From contig JANXSB010000267.1 of NCBI GenBank assembly GCA_025352865.1, positions 1 through 7,928 of the forward strand: 7,928 nt of DNA, written 5' to 3'. Position 1 is the stretch's first letter. Each line of letters starts with the position of its first letter. The notes under the pieces are model-generated. The model did not search any database and had not been told where the DNA came from. It worked only from the letters and a program-made list of their open reading frames with translations. Of the stretch, positions 1-5,138 are shown one piece after another. The stretch is from Chthoniobacter sp. (GTDB lineage Bacteria > Verrucomicrobiota > Verrucomicrobiia > Chthoniobacterales > Chthoniobacteraceae). The position numbers were made by a program, and so were the translations under genes.

Positions 1-250
1 GGAGCGGCTCGCCGCCGGTGATCTCGATGAGCGGGCAGTCGAGCGCGAGCACCTCGGCGAGCACGTCGCTGACGGCGCGCTTTTTCCCCTCGTAAAACGC
101 GTACTCCGTATCGCAGTAGGTGCAGCGCAGGTCGCACGCGGTCAGACGCACGAAGACGCAGCGCCAGCCCGCCCACGAACTCTCGCCTTGGATGGACTCG
201 TAGATTTCGTTGACCTTCAGCGTGGGTGCTTTGACGGCGGCGACGGACAT
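1..250 (-). CDS. queE: 7-carboxy-7-deazaguanine synthase, N-terminal 83 residues (gene runs off the left edge)
   Basis: QueE is a radical-SAM enzyme that contracts 6-carboxy-tetrahydropterin to 7-carboxy-7-deazaguanine, on the route to preQ0 and queuosine in tRNA. The visible N-terminus starts at an ATG whose first base is 250. It carries the family signature NEIYESIQGE (residues 14-23), then FVRLTACDLRCTYCDTEYAF, whose cysteines C39, C43 and C46 form the CX3CX2C iron-sulfur cluster motif. ITGGEPL (77-83) is the SAM-binding GGE stretch of the family. The reading frame is open to base 1, so the rest of this roughly 200-residue protein lies outside the window. The gene is divergent from trpA across a 118-bp gap containing an inverted repeat. 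No Shine-Dalgarno sequence precedes the start. The other radical-SAM activating enzymes considered lack this exact N-terminal signature, so the assignment is firm. Confidence 0.93.
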   Translation of the reverse strand, partial: MSVAAVKAPTLKVNEIYESIQGESSWAGWRCVFVRLTACDLRCTYCDTEYAFYEGKKRAVSDVLAEVLALDCPLIEITGGEPL

Positions 251-257
251 TTATGTG

Positions 258-346
258 GGACGGGATTAACGGGATTTCTGAGATCGAGGAAAGCTGAGCT
301 TCGCGCATTTCGGCAAAAAATCCTGTTCATCCCGTCAATCCCGTCC
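258..346. repeat. Inverted repeat built of 9-bp units (consensus AATCCCGTC)
   Basis: Bases 258-276 and the reverse complement of 328-346 match at 17 of 19 positions. The arms are made of 9-bp units. The right arm has three (319-327, 328-336, 337-345: AATCCTGTT, CATCCCGTC, AATCCCGTC). The left arm has two in the opposite orientation (259-267 and 268-276). The 51-base spacer shows no coding sense. The element fills most of the gap between the divergent starts of queE and trpA, so it could fold in either 5' leader. No T-run follows it, so it is not a standard terminator. I interpret it as a dispersed intergenic palindromic repeat; whether other copies exist cannot be seen here. Confidence 0.8.
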
Positions 347-368
347 AAAAACTCCGCTCCCATTTCTT

Positions 369-1169
369 ATGCCCAACCGTATCGACCAGAAATTCGCCGC
401 CCTCCGCGCGGCGGGAAAAAAGGCGCTCATCGCCTACATCGCCGCGGGCGACCCGAGTCTCGACGCCACCCGCGAATTGGCTCTGGCATTTGAAAAGGCG
501 GGCGTGGACATTCTCGAACTCGGCGTCCCTTTCTCCGATCCGCTGGCCGATGGGGTGGTCAATCAGCTCGCCGCGACGCGGGCGCTGGCGGCGGGGACGA
601 CCGTGCGCAAAGTGCTCGATTGCGTGCGCGCGATCCGCGCGCAGTCGCAGCTCCCCATCGTGCTCTACACGTACATGAATCCGATCTACCGCTTCGGCTT
701 CGAGGCGTTTCATCGCGCGGCGGAGGCGGCGGGTGTGGACGGGCTGCTGATCCTCGATCTGCCGCCGGATGAGGACGCGCAGAATGCGGAACTCTCGGAG
801 CACACTGGCCTGAAACGCATCCGGCTGATCGCGCCGACGACACCGCCGGCGCGTATCGCGCAGCTCACCGCCAACGCGAGCGGTTTCATTTATTACGTCT
901 CACGCGAAGGCGTGACGGGCGAGCGTACGGAAGTGGCGGATTCGCTGGCGGAGCGGGTCGCTGAGATTCGCGCGACGACGGCGCTGCCAATTGCCGTGGG
1001 GTTTGGAATCTCGACGCCGGAGCATGTGCGGCAGGTGGCACAACATGCGGACGCGGTGGTGGTGGGGAGCGCGATCGTGAAGCAGATCGCGGAGTTTGGA
1101 AAAGACGCGGCGCTCGTGGAAAAGCTGGGCGCGTTTGTGCGTCCGCTGGCGGCGGCGGCGAAGGCGTAG
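369..1169 (+). CDS. trpA: Tryptophan synthase alpha subunit
   Basis: The alpha subunit cleaves indole-3-glycerol phosphate to indole and glyceraldehyde 3-phosphate and channels indole to TrpB. The 266 residues are the usual length for this TIM barrel. IAYIAAGDPS (residues 21-30) is the first strand. ELGVPFSDPLADG (50-62) holds the catalytic glutamate E50 and aspartate D61, matching E49 and D60 of the enteric enzyme. YYVSREGVTGER, GFGIS and VVVGSAIV are the later phosphate-binding loops and strands. After ADG the usual proline is a valine (ADGVVNQLAATRAL), a substitution I believe is common in this lineage. The start is the first in-frame ATG giving a family-length N-terminus; no Shine-Dalgarno is present. 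trpB is not adjacent on either side: queE lies upstream and divergent, and the DUF1080 gene converges from downstream. The trp genes are therefore not a single operon here. Confidence 0.97.
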   Translation: MPNRIDQKFAALRAAGKKALIAYIAAGDPSLDATRELALAFEKAGVDILELGVPFSDPLADGVVNQLAATRALAAGTTVRKVLDCVRAIRAQSQLPIVLYTYMNPIYRFGFEAFHRAAEAAGVDGLLILDLPPDEDAQNAELSEHTGLKRIRLIAPTTPPARIAQLTANASGFIYYVSREGVTGERTEVADSLAERVAEIRATTALPIAVGFGISTPEHVRQVAQHADAVVVGSAIVKQIAEFGKDAALVEKLGAFVRPLAAAAKA

Positions 1170-1189
1170 GCGGCTGCTTTTGGAAAACG

Positions 1190-1221
1190 AAAAGAGCGAT
1201 CCGAAACCGGATCGCCCTTTT
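1190..1221. terminator. Bidirectional intrinsic terminator between trpA and the DUF1080 gene
   Basis: GCGATCCG (1196-1203) and CGGATCGC (1208-1215) form a perfect 8-bp stem with a 4-base loop. After one A-C mismatch the stem continues through G1194-C1217 into an A-run (1190-1193) facing a T-run (1218-1221). Read on either strand it is a GC-rich hairpin followed by Ts. It lies 20 bases after the trpA stop and 23 bases beyond the DUF1080 stop, as expected for a shared terminator between converging genes. Confidence 0.88.
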
Positions 1222-1244
1222 GTTTGGTGAATGCTGATGGCCGC

Positions 1245-2063
1245 CTACTTCCCAATCTGCGGGCCGGCACCGATGTCCTCGGCGGTGGGCATCTTGAGAT
1301 CGCGAATCCAGATGCTGCGGTAGCGCGTTGGGCTGCCGTGGTCTTGCAGGCGGATCGGGCCCTTTTCGCCGTGCGCGTGGTAGGTGCCGACCTGCCGGTG
1401 CGGCGTCTCGCCGATGAGGACGGTGTGGTTTTGCGTAACGACGCCGTTGTGCAGCACGGTCACGACCATCGGCTTCTCGAGCTTGCCTTCCTTGAAGCGC
1501 GGGCCTTCGCAAATGATGTCGTAGGTCTGCCACTCGCCGGGCTTGCGCGAGGCGTTCACCTGCGGCGGCATGTAGCCGTAGATCGCGGTGGCCTGGCCGT
1601 CGGGGTAGGTCTGGTTTTCGTAGTTGTCGAGCACCTGGATTTCATAGCGGCCGAAAAGAAAGATGCCGCTGTTGCCGCGGCCCTGACTTTTGCCGGTGGG
1701 GGGAGTCGGCGCGGTCCACTCGACGTGGAGTTGGAAGTCGGGGCCGAATTCATCCTTCGTCTGGAGGTCGCCGCCGCTCGCGACCATCGCCCCGTTTTCC
1801 AATTTCCATTTCGCCTCGCCGCCGCCGGATTTCCATTTGGACAAATCCGTGCCGTCGAAAAGCACGGTCGCGTCGCTCGGGGCGGTGCTGGCTTTTTCCT
1901 GCGTCGGAAATTCGCCGGGCGTGATGATGACGGGCTGCGGGCGTCCGCTGTCGTGGACGTGCCATTTCGTGCCGGGGATGAGCGGCGTGTCGGTGTAGCC
2001 GAGATCGTCGGCAAAGGCGCTGACGGAGAGCGCGGCGAGGAGCAGTGGGAGGGTCGTTTTCAT
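1245..2063 (-). CDS. Secreted DUF1080 (3-keto-disaccharide hydrolase-like) protein
   Basis: The protein has 272 residues. The chosen start is the ATG at 2063 because it places a clear signal peptide at the N-terminus (lysine at 2, hydrophobic core 5-17, likely cleavage after A18 in AFA-DD). An in-frame ATG 84 bases upstream would bury that signal. The mature protein begins with a lineage-typical segment (GTKWHVHDSGRPQPV). The DUF1080 concanavalin-like beta-sandwich follows: LFDGTDLSKW (68-77), WKLENGAMV (86-94), GNSGIFLFGRYEIQVLDNY (130-148), GEWQTYDIICEGPRF, and near the end PIRLQDHGSPTRYRSIWIRD. Characterised relatives hydrolyse 3-keto-glycosides or bind sugars; the substrate here is unknown. 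It acts outside the cytoplasm. The gene follows infA by 91 bp on the same strand, an unrelated neighbour, so it may be read through from infA or have its own promoter. It ends at the shared terminator with trpA. Confidence 0.9.
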   Translation of the reverse strand: MKTTLPLLLAALSVSAFADDLGYTDTPLIPGTKWHVHDSGRPQPVIITPGEFPTQEKASTAPSDATVLFDGTDLSKWKSGGGEAKWKLENGAMVASGGDLQTKDEFGPDFQLHVEWTAPTPPTGKSQGRGNSGIFLFGRYEIQVLDNYENQTYPDGQATAIYGYMPPQVNASRKPGEWQTYDIICEGPRFKEGKLEKPMVVTVLHNGVVTQNHTVLIGETPHRQVGTYHAHGEKGPIRLQDHGSPTRYRSIWIRDLKMPTAEDIGAGPQIGK

Positions 2064-2154
2064 GGGGTTAGAGAGTTTGGAAGGCGACGATGAACAGGCA
2101 AACGCGTCGCTTGACGAGAAAATACTGACCTTTTCACCGCCCACCACGCGACGA

Positions 2155-2373
2155 CTAGCCGAGCCGGTAAACGATGCGCGCCTTGTTCAAATCGTAGGAC
2201 GACATCTCGATCTTCACGCGGTCGCCGAGAGTGAGGCGGATGAAACGCTTGCGCATTTTTCCGGAGATGTGTGCGAGTACCTGATGCTTGTTCGCGAGGG
2301 CGACGCGGAACATGGTGCCGGCGAGGACTGCGGTGATGGTTCCGTCGGTTTCGATAACTTCTTCAACTGGCAT
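2155..2373 (-). CDS. infA: Translation initiation factor IF-1
   Basis: IF-1 binds the A site of the 30S subunit and helps IF-2 and IF-3 select the initiator tRNA. The start at 2373 gives 72 residues, the standard IF-1 length; the longer open frame reaching 2577 adds a low-complexity N-terminus foreign to the family. The OB-fold (S1-like) signature is clear: DGTITAVLAGTMFRVAL, VLAHISGKMRKRFIRLTLGD, RVKIEMSSYDLNKARIVYR. It normally sits in a ribosomal protein operon or as a single gene. Here it stands alone between a small membrane protein gene that has its own terminator and the DUF1080 gene. The bases before the ATG (GTCCCCATTATT) contain no Shine-Dalgarno. Its promoter must lie between that terminator and the start, but I could not place convincing -35 and -10 boxes in this GC-rich stretch. 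Confidence 0.96.
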   Translation of the reverse strand: MPVEEVIETDGTITAVLAGTMFRVALANKHQVLAHISGKMRKRFIRLTLGDRVKIEMSSYDLNKARIVYRLG

Positions 2374-2550
2374 AATAATGGGGACGACTGCTGCGCCGCG
2401 CGGGCCGGGGCGATGTGGATGGTGGTGGCGGGATTCGACTCCGGCCGGGTGACACTGCTTTCCGAGAAGCACTCCGCACGACACAACACGCCGGGCGGAG
2501 GGGCGGCGACACTCGCCGGTTTCGGCGGCAATGCAAGGCTTTGCGGAGGG
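2374..2550 (-). other. infA leader region without an identified gene
   Basis: These 177 bases between the terminator at 2551-2571 and infA presumably hold the infA promoter and 5' leader. I see short GC-rich hairpins (for example GGCGA/TCGCC around 2508-2520) of a kind expected by chance in such DNA. A tRNA T-arm-like string at about 2426-2445 does not fold as a tRNA. No coding sequence, recognisable promoter or riboswitch was found. Confidence 0.4.
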
Positions 2551-2571
2551 AAAAATTGCGCGCAGCGCAAT
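2551..2571 (-). terminator. Intrinsic terminator of the small zinc-ribbon gene
   Basis: On the minus strand ATTGCGC (2571-2565), loop TGC and GCGCAAT (2561-2555) form a perfect 7-bp hairpin followed at once by a run of Ts ending near 2551. It lies 18 bases after the stop codon at 2590 and before infA. This supports the small gene being real and transcribed separately from infA. Confidence 0.8.
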
Positions 2572-2589
2572 GGGCACGCTCGCTCGCGA

Positions 2590-2883
2590 TCAGCGTCTGC
2601 TGCTGCCCATCCACGGTGCGGCGCTGACGGCAGCGGAGCCGTCGGCGTCCGTGCGCTTATCGTCTTTCTCGACCGGCCGCCGGCAAATCTGGCACCGCCA
2701 CGGACGGCGCAGACTGACAATCCACATCGCCACCCACGGGATGACCCACAGCCCGGCGGTCACGAGTGTGACGATGAGTTGAAAAGCGTGATCGAGGCAG
2801 CGGCGGTAGATCGGGCGTTCGCAGCGGCACGCGCGGCAGAAGCCCGACGCAGTGACCTTGACGGTGTAAATGGTGTGTCTCAT
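2590..2883 (-). CDS. Small membrane protein with two CxxC motifs flanking one hydrophobic segment
   Basis: This is a conserved-looking hypothetical protein of 97 residues from the ATG at 2883 (in-frame ATGs at 2895 and 2994 are possible but add unconvincing sequence). Residues 1-15 are MRHTIYTVKVTASGF. A cysteine cluster follows (C16, C19, C21, C29), then a hydrophobic segment at about 33-56 long enough for one membrane pass or a hairpin, containing GLWVIPWVAMWIV. Next come basic residues and C64-Q-I-C67. The tail (71-97) is charged and low complexity. Two CxxC pairs split by a hydrophobic stretch, 45 residues apart, suggest one zinc site assembled across the membrane segment, resembling the layout of LITAF zinc-ribbon domains. 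That resemblance is inferred from spacing only. The gene has its own terminator and is divergent from fabG across 174 bp. Its function is unknown. Confidence 0.72.
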   Translation of the reverse strand: MRHTIYTVKVTASGFCRACRCERPIYRRCLDHAFQLIVTLVTAGLWVIPWVAMWIVSLRRPWRCQICRRPVEKDDKRTDADGSAAVSAAPWMGSSRR

Positions 2884-2928
2884 GCCGCAAAGCATCGCGT
2901 GCCGATGTGGCTGGCGTCGGACGGCAAT

Positions 2929-2939
2929 GTAAAATTTAC
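2929..2939. promoter_or_regulatory. AT-rich palindrome upstream of the small membrane protein gene
   Basis: GTAAAATTTAC reads as GTAAA and TTTAC arms around a central A, 45 bases before the minus-strand ATG at 2883. It is a rare AT-rich island in this GC-rich gap. It may be the -10 region or an operator for the minus-strand gene. I found no good -35 partner, so this is tentative. Confidence 0.25.
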
Positions 2940-2987
2940 CCTCCCAAAAAAGCATCCGTGGCGCGGCGCGGAAATCCCCTTCGCCGC

Positions 2988-3016
2988 TGGACACACGAAC
3001 GGCGCGGCTCTATAGC
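2988..3016 (+). promoter_or_regulatory. Probable sigma-70-type promoter of fabG
   Basis: TGGACA (2988-2993, five of six matches to TTGACA) and TATAGC (3011-3016, four of six to TATAAT) are separated by exactly 17 bases. Initiation would fall near 3022-3024, leaving a leader of about 35 bases before the fabG ATG. The leader includes an A-run and a C-rich stretch but no Shine-Dalgarno. Confidence 0.5.
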
Positions 3017-3057
3017 GTGCGCTCCCTTTTTCAAAAAAAACCCAGACCCACCCAGCC

Positions 3058-3801
3058 ATGAGATTCGCCAACCAAGTCGCCATCGTCACCGGAGCCGGAC
3101 GAGGAATCGGCCACGCCATCGCCCTGCGGCTCGCGAGTGAAGGCGCGCGCGTGGCCGTGGTCAGCCGCACGGAGCTGAACGCCGTCCGCACCACCGATGA
3201 AATCAACGCCACGCACGCGGGCCTGGCCGTGGCTTACGCGGTGGATGTAGCGGACACGAAGTCCGTGAAGGCGCTCGCCGAGCGCGTGCTCGCGGATTTT
3301 TCCCGCGTGGACATTTTGGTGAACAACGCCGGGCTGACACGCGACGGGCTTTCGATGCGGATGAGCGAGGCGGATTGGGACGTGGTCGTGGATACGAATT
3401 TGAAGGGCGCGTTCAATTTCATCCAAGCCGTCGAACGTCCGATGCTCAAGCAGCGCAGCGGACGGATCATCAACATCGCGAGCGTCGCCGGGATCATGGG
3501 TAATGCGGGCCAGGCGAATTACGCGGCGAGCAAGGCGGGTCTGATCGGGCTGACGAAAGTGATCGCGCGCGAGCTGGCGAGCCGCGGCATTACGTGCAAC
3601 GCGGTCGCGCCGGGCTTCATTGCCACGGACATGACGAGCGGGCTGCCGGAGGAGTTGAAAACGGGCGTAGTGACGCAGATTCCACTGGGGAAATTCGGCG
3701 AGCCGGAAGACATCGCGAGCGCGGTGGCTTTCCTCGCGAGCGCGGAGGCGAAATACATCACCGGGCAGGTTTTGACGGTGGATGGCGGGATGGTGATGTG
3801 A
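3058..3801 (+). CDS. fabG: 3-oxoacyl-[acyl-carrier-protein] reductase
   Basis: FabG reduces beta-ketoacyl-ACP to 3-hydroxyacyl-ACP with NADPH in the cytoplasmic fatty acid elongation cycle. The 247 residues are the family length. The Rossmann cofactor motif TGAGRGIG is at 11-18 and NNAG at 89-92. The catalytic tetrad is complete: N114, S142, Y155 and K159 (YAASK at 155-159). LTRDGLSMRM after NNAG, GNAGQANYAASKAGLIGLTK-type helix sequence and PGFIATDM are characteristic of FabG rather than generic short-chain dehydrogenases. The C-terminus ITGQVLTVDGGMVM is also standard. No acpP, fabD or fabF is adjacent, so the gene is isolated from a fab cluster. A paralogous acetoacetyl-CoA reductase (PhaB) is a less likely alternative. 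The next gene, sixA, starts 80 bp downstream across an inverted repeat. Confidence 0.93.
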   Translation: MRFANQVAIVTGAGRGIGHAIALRLASEGARVAVVSRTELNAVRTTDEINATHAGLAVAYAVDVADTKSVKALAERVLADFSRVDILVNNAGLTRDGLSMRMSEADWDVVVDTNLKGAFNFIQAVERPMLKQRSGRIINIASVAGIMGNAGQANYAASKAGLIGLTKVIARELASRGITCNAVAPGFIATDMTSGLPEELKTGVVTQIPLGKFGEPEDIASAVAFLASAEAKYITGQVLTVDGGMVM

Positions 3802-3810
3802 GGCAGGTAA

Positions 3811-3867
3811 GAGGTATAAAGGATGAGGTATGAGGGTTCCGATTTCATCACTCATCCTTCATACCTC
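3811..3867. repeat. Inverted repeat with 17-bp arms between fabG and sixA
   Basis: Bases 3811-3827 (GAGGTATAAAGGATGAG) and the reverse complement of 3851-3867 match at 16 of 17 positions, around a 23-base spacer. The left side also carries a second, tandem GAGGTATGAG unit (3825-3834). The element sits 9 bases after the fabG stop and 14 bases before the sixA start, filling the gap. It is purine-rich on one arm and has no T-run after it, so it is not a canonical terminator. In a transcript it would form a long hairpin just upstream of sixA. I interpret it as a second family of dispersed palindromic repeat. Confidence 0.8.
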
Positions 3868-3881
3868 ATAACTTTCTTCCC

Positions 3882-4349
3882 ATGCTCCTTTACCTCCTCC
3901 GCCACGCCGACGCCGACACGCCCGCCGCGAGCGACGAGGCGCGCGCGCTTTCCGACAAAGGAAAAATGCAGGCGGAAAAGGTCGCGCGGTTTTGCGAAGC
4001 GCACGAGATGCACCTCTCACTCGTCCTCACCAGCCCGGTGCGGCGCGCGCACGAGACGGCGCAGATCGTGGTCGCAAAGATGCGCGCGGAAATGCTCATC
4101 GCGCCGTGGCTCGCGTGCGGTATGCACCCGCAGGCAGCGCTGGAGGAACTCGGCGCCTACCGCAGCCAGGGCAGCGTCATGCTCGTCGGGCACGAACCGG
4201 ATTTCAGCCAGCTCGCCGCGCATCTCCTCGGCGTGGCGACGAATACCTCGCTGCACATTCGCAAAGCCTCGCTCACGCTCATCGAACTCGACTTCTTCCG
4301 CGCCGGCGCAGGCCGGCTGCAATTTTCCCTGCCGTGCAAACTGATGTAA
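3882..4349 (+). CDS. sixA: SixA-like phosphohistidine phosphatase
   Basis: This is a short histidine phosphatase (155 residues, the SixA size class) expected to remove phosphate from histidines of signalling or phosphotransfer proteins. The catalytic LLRHADA motif at 5-11 holds R7 and the phosphate-accepting H8. LSDKGKMQAEKVA (23-35) follows as in SixA. TSPVRRAHETAQ (50-61) gives the second arginine, R54. VMLVGHEPDFSQL (99-111) gives the second histidine, H104. No membrane or export signal is seen, so it should be cytoplasmic. Its true target is unknown: the E. coli homologue acts on ArcB and a nitrogen phosphotransfer protein, and neither is in the window. The last 16 bases overlap the proposed start of pgl, so the two are probably co-translated. 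A general phosphoglycerate-mutase-like phosphatase of another specificity cannot be excluded. Confidence 0.88.
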   Translation: MLLYLLRHADADTPAASDEARALSDKGKMQAEKVARFCEAHEMHLSLVLTSPVRRAHETAQIVVAKMRAEMLIAPWLACGMHPQAALEELGAYRSQGSVMLVGHEPDFSQLAAHLLGVATNTSLHIRKASLTLIELDFFRAGAGRLQFSLPCKLM

Positions 4350-5017
4350 TCCGCCCGGCGGATTTCGCCGCCGAAGCCGCGCAGTTCATCCTCCGGCACG
4401 CCCGCGCCGCCATCGCCGAACGCGGCCTTTTTCGCCTCGCGCTGAGCGGCGGAAACACCCCGCGCGCCGTGCATGCGCAGCTCGCCGTGCTCGGCGCAGA
4501 CCTGCCTTGGAATCGTGTGCAGATCACCTTCGGCGATGAACGCTGCGTCCCGCCCGATCACGCGGACAGCAACTACCGCATGGCCCGCGAGACCCTCTTC
4601 GATGCGGTCGCGATTCCGGCCGGCAACGTCTTCCGCATCCGCGGCGAGATCGCTCCCGCCGCCGCCGCGCACGAGTACGAGGACAAGCTCGCCGCCGTCG
4701 CCGCGCGCTGCGGCGAGCCGCGCTACGTCCACGACCTCGTGCTGCTCGGGCTCGGCGAAGACGGCCACACCGCCTCGCTTTTCCCCGGCTCACCCGCGCT
4801 CGATGAAGCCGCGCGCAACGTCATCCCCGCGACCGGCCCGAAGCCGCCGCCGCAGCGCATCACGATGACTTTCCCGCTGCTCAATGCGGCGCGGCACGTT
4901 GCGTTCCTCGTCACCGGCGCGGGCAAGCACGCGCTCGTCGAGGAGATCGCCGCGGGCGGGACCGAGTATCCCGCGGGCCGGGTGCGCGCGGCGGCGGTGA
5001 CGTGGATCGTCGGGTAG
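4334..5017 (+). CDS. pgl: 6-phosphogluconolactonase
   Basis: The enzyme hydrolyses 6-phosphogluconolactone to 6-phosphogluconate in the oxidative pentose phosphate pathway. The best start is a GTG at 4334, giving 227 residues, the size of DevB-type lactonases; the open frame extends upstream to 3992, but that part only shadows sixA in another frame. Family motifs are plain: LALSGGNTPRAVHAQL, then VQITFGDERCVPPDHADSNYRMAR, LVLLGLGEDGHTASLFPGS, and ITMTFPLLNAARHVAFLVTGAGKHAL. Together these separate it from glucosamine-6-phosphate deaminases, which share the fold. The start lies inside sixA (16-bp overlap) in a different frame, and no Shine-Dalgarno is present, so translation is probably coupled. 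The last residues VTWIVG end in TAG, directly followed by another TAG and then the hairpin repeat. No zwf or gnd is adjacent. Confidence 0.93.
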   Translation: MQTDVIRPADFAAEAAQFILRHARAAIAERGLFRLALSGGNTPRAVHAQLAVLGADLPWNRVQITFGDERCVPPDHADSNYRMARETLFDAVAIPAGNVFRIRGEIAPAAAAHEYEDKLAAVAARCGEPRYVHDLVLLGLGEDGHTASLFPGSPALDEAARNVIPATGPKPPPQRITMTFPLLNAARHVAFLVTGAGKHALVEEIAAGGTEYPAGRVRAAAVTWIVG

Positions 5018-5138
5018 TAGGACAGGCATCCTGCCTGTCGTGGTGGGGCAGGCATCCTTGCCTGCCCGAGTAGATTTCAGCCGTGCCACCGCAGGCTGGG
5101 AAGCCTGCGCCCCTCCGACAGGCAGGATGCCTGTTCCA
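5018..5138. repeat. Four-hairpin palindromic element between converging genes
   Basis: Four perfect hairpins lie in 121 bp. They are 5021-5028/5032-5039 (GACAGGCA/TGCCTGTC), 5046-5054/5059-5067 (GGGCAGGCA/TGCCTGCCC), 5090-5097/5102-5109 (CGCAGGCT/AGCCTGCG) and 5118-5124/5128-5134 (ACAGGCA/TGCCTGT). The outer two are inverted copies of each other: 25 of 27 bases agree when the flanking GTAGT is included. The inner two are more diverged inverted copies. The whole element is therefore an imperfect palindrome of two roughly 48-bp arms around a 22-base centre. It fills the space between the stop codons of pgl and the DUF1501 gene. No T-runs follow the hairpins. Open frames across it are translations of the repeat, not genes. 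I recognise this style of repeat from PVC genomes, but cannot count copies here. Confidence 0.85.

Noticed and set aside
1224..2093. 289-residue plus-strand open frame
   Set aside because: It is the antisense shadow of the DUF1080 gene, whose protein sequence and signal peptide are convincing.
2426..2445. tRNA T-arm-like string (GGATTCGACTCC) and a nearby small hairpin, either strand
   Set aside because: The T-stem bases do not pair, no matching acceptor strand or anticodon arm of the right size was found, and it lies in the infA leader. A tRNA search would settle it, but I see no support for a tRNA or remnant.
2374..2577. 68-residue N-terminal extension of infA
   Set aside because: IF-1 is about 72 residues; the extension is arginine/proline/histidine-rich, unlike the family, and would read into the terminator of the upstream gene.
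2062..3015. 317-residue open frame on the plus strand
   Set aside because: It runs antisense to infA and the zinc-ribbon gene, both of which have clear family or structural signatures; its composition is alanine- and arginine-rich with no recognisable motif.
3031..3855. 274-residue minus-strand open frame
   Set aside because: It is antisense to fabG, which has a complete catalytic tetrad; long shadow frames are expected in GC-rich DNA.
3992..4333. 114-residue N-terminal extension of Pgl
   Set aside because: The segment is the out-of-frame shadow of sixA, arginine/alanine-rich and without lactonase similarity; family length fits the GTG at 4334.
5021..5134. Repeated units resembling a small CRISPR array
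   Set aside because: The units alternate in orientation, are themselves hairpins, are unevenly spaced (25, 44 and 28 bases) and have no unique spacers of constant length; no cas gene is present.
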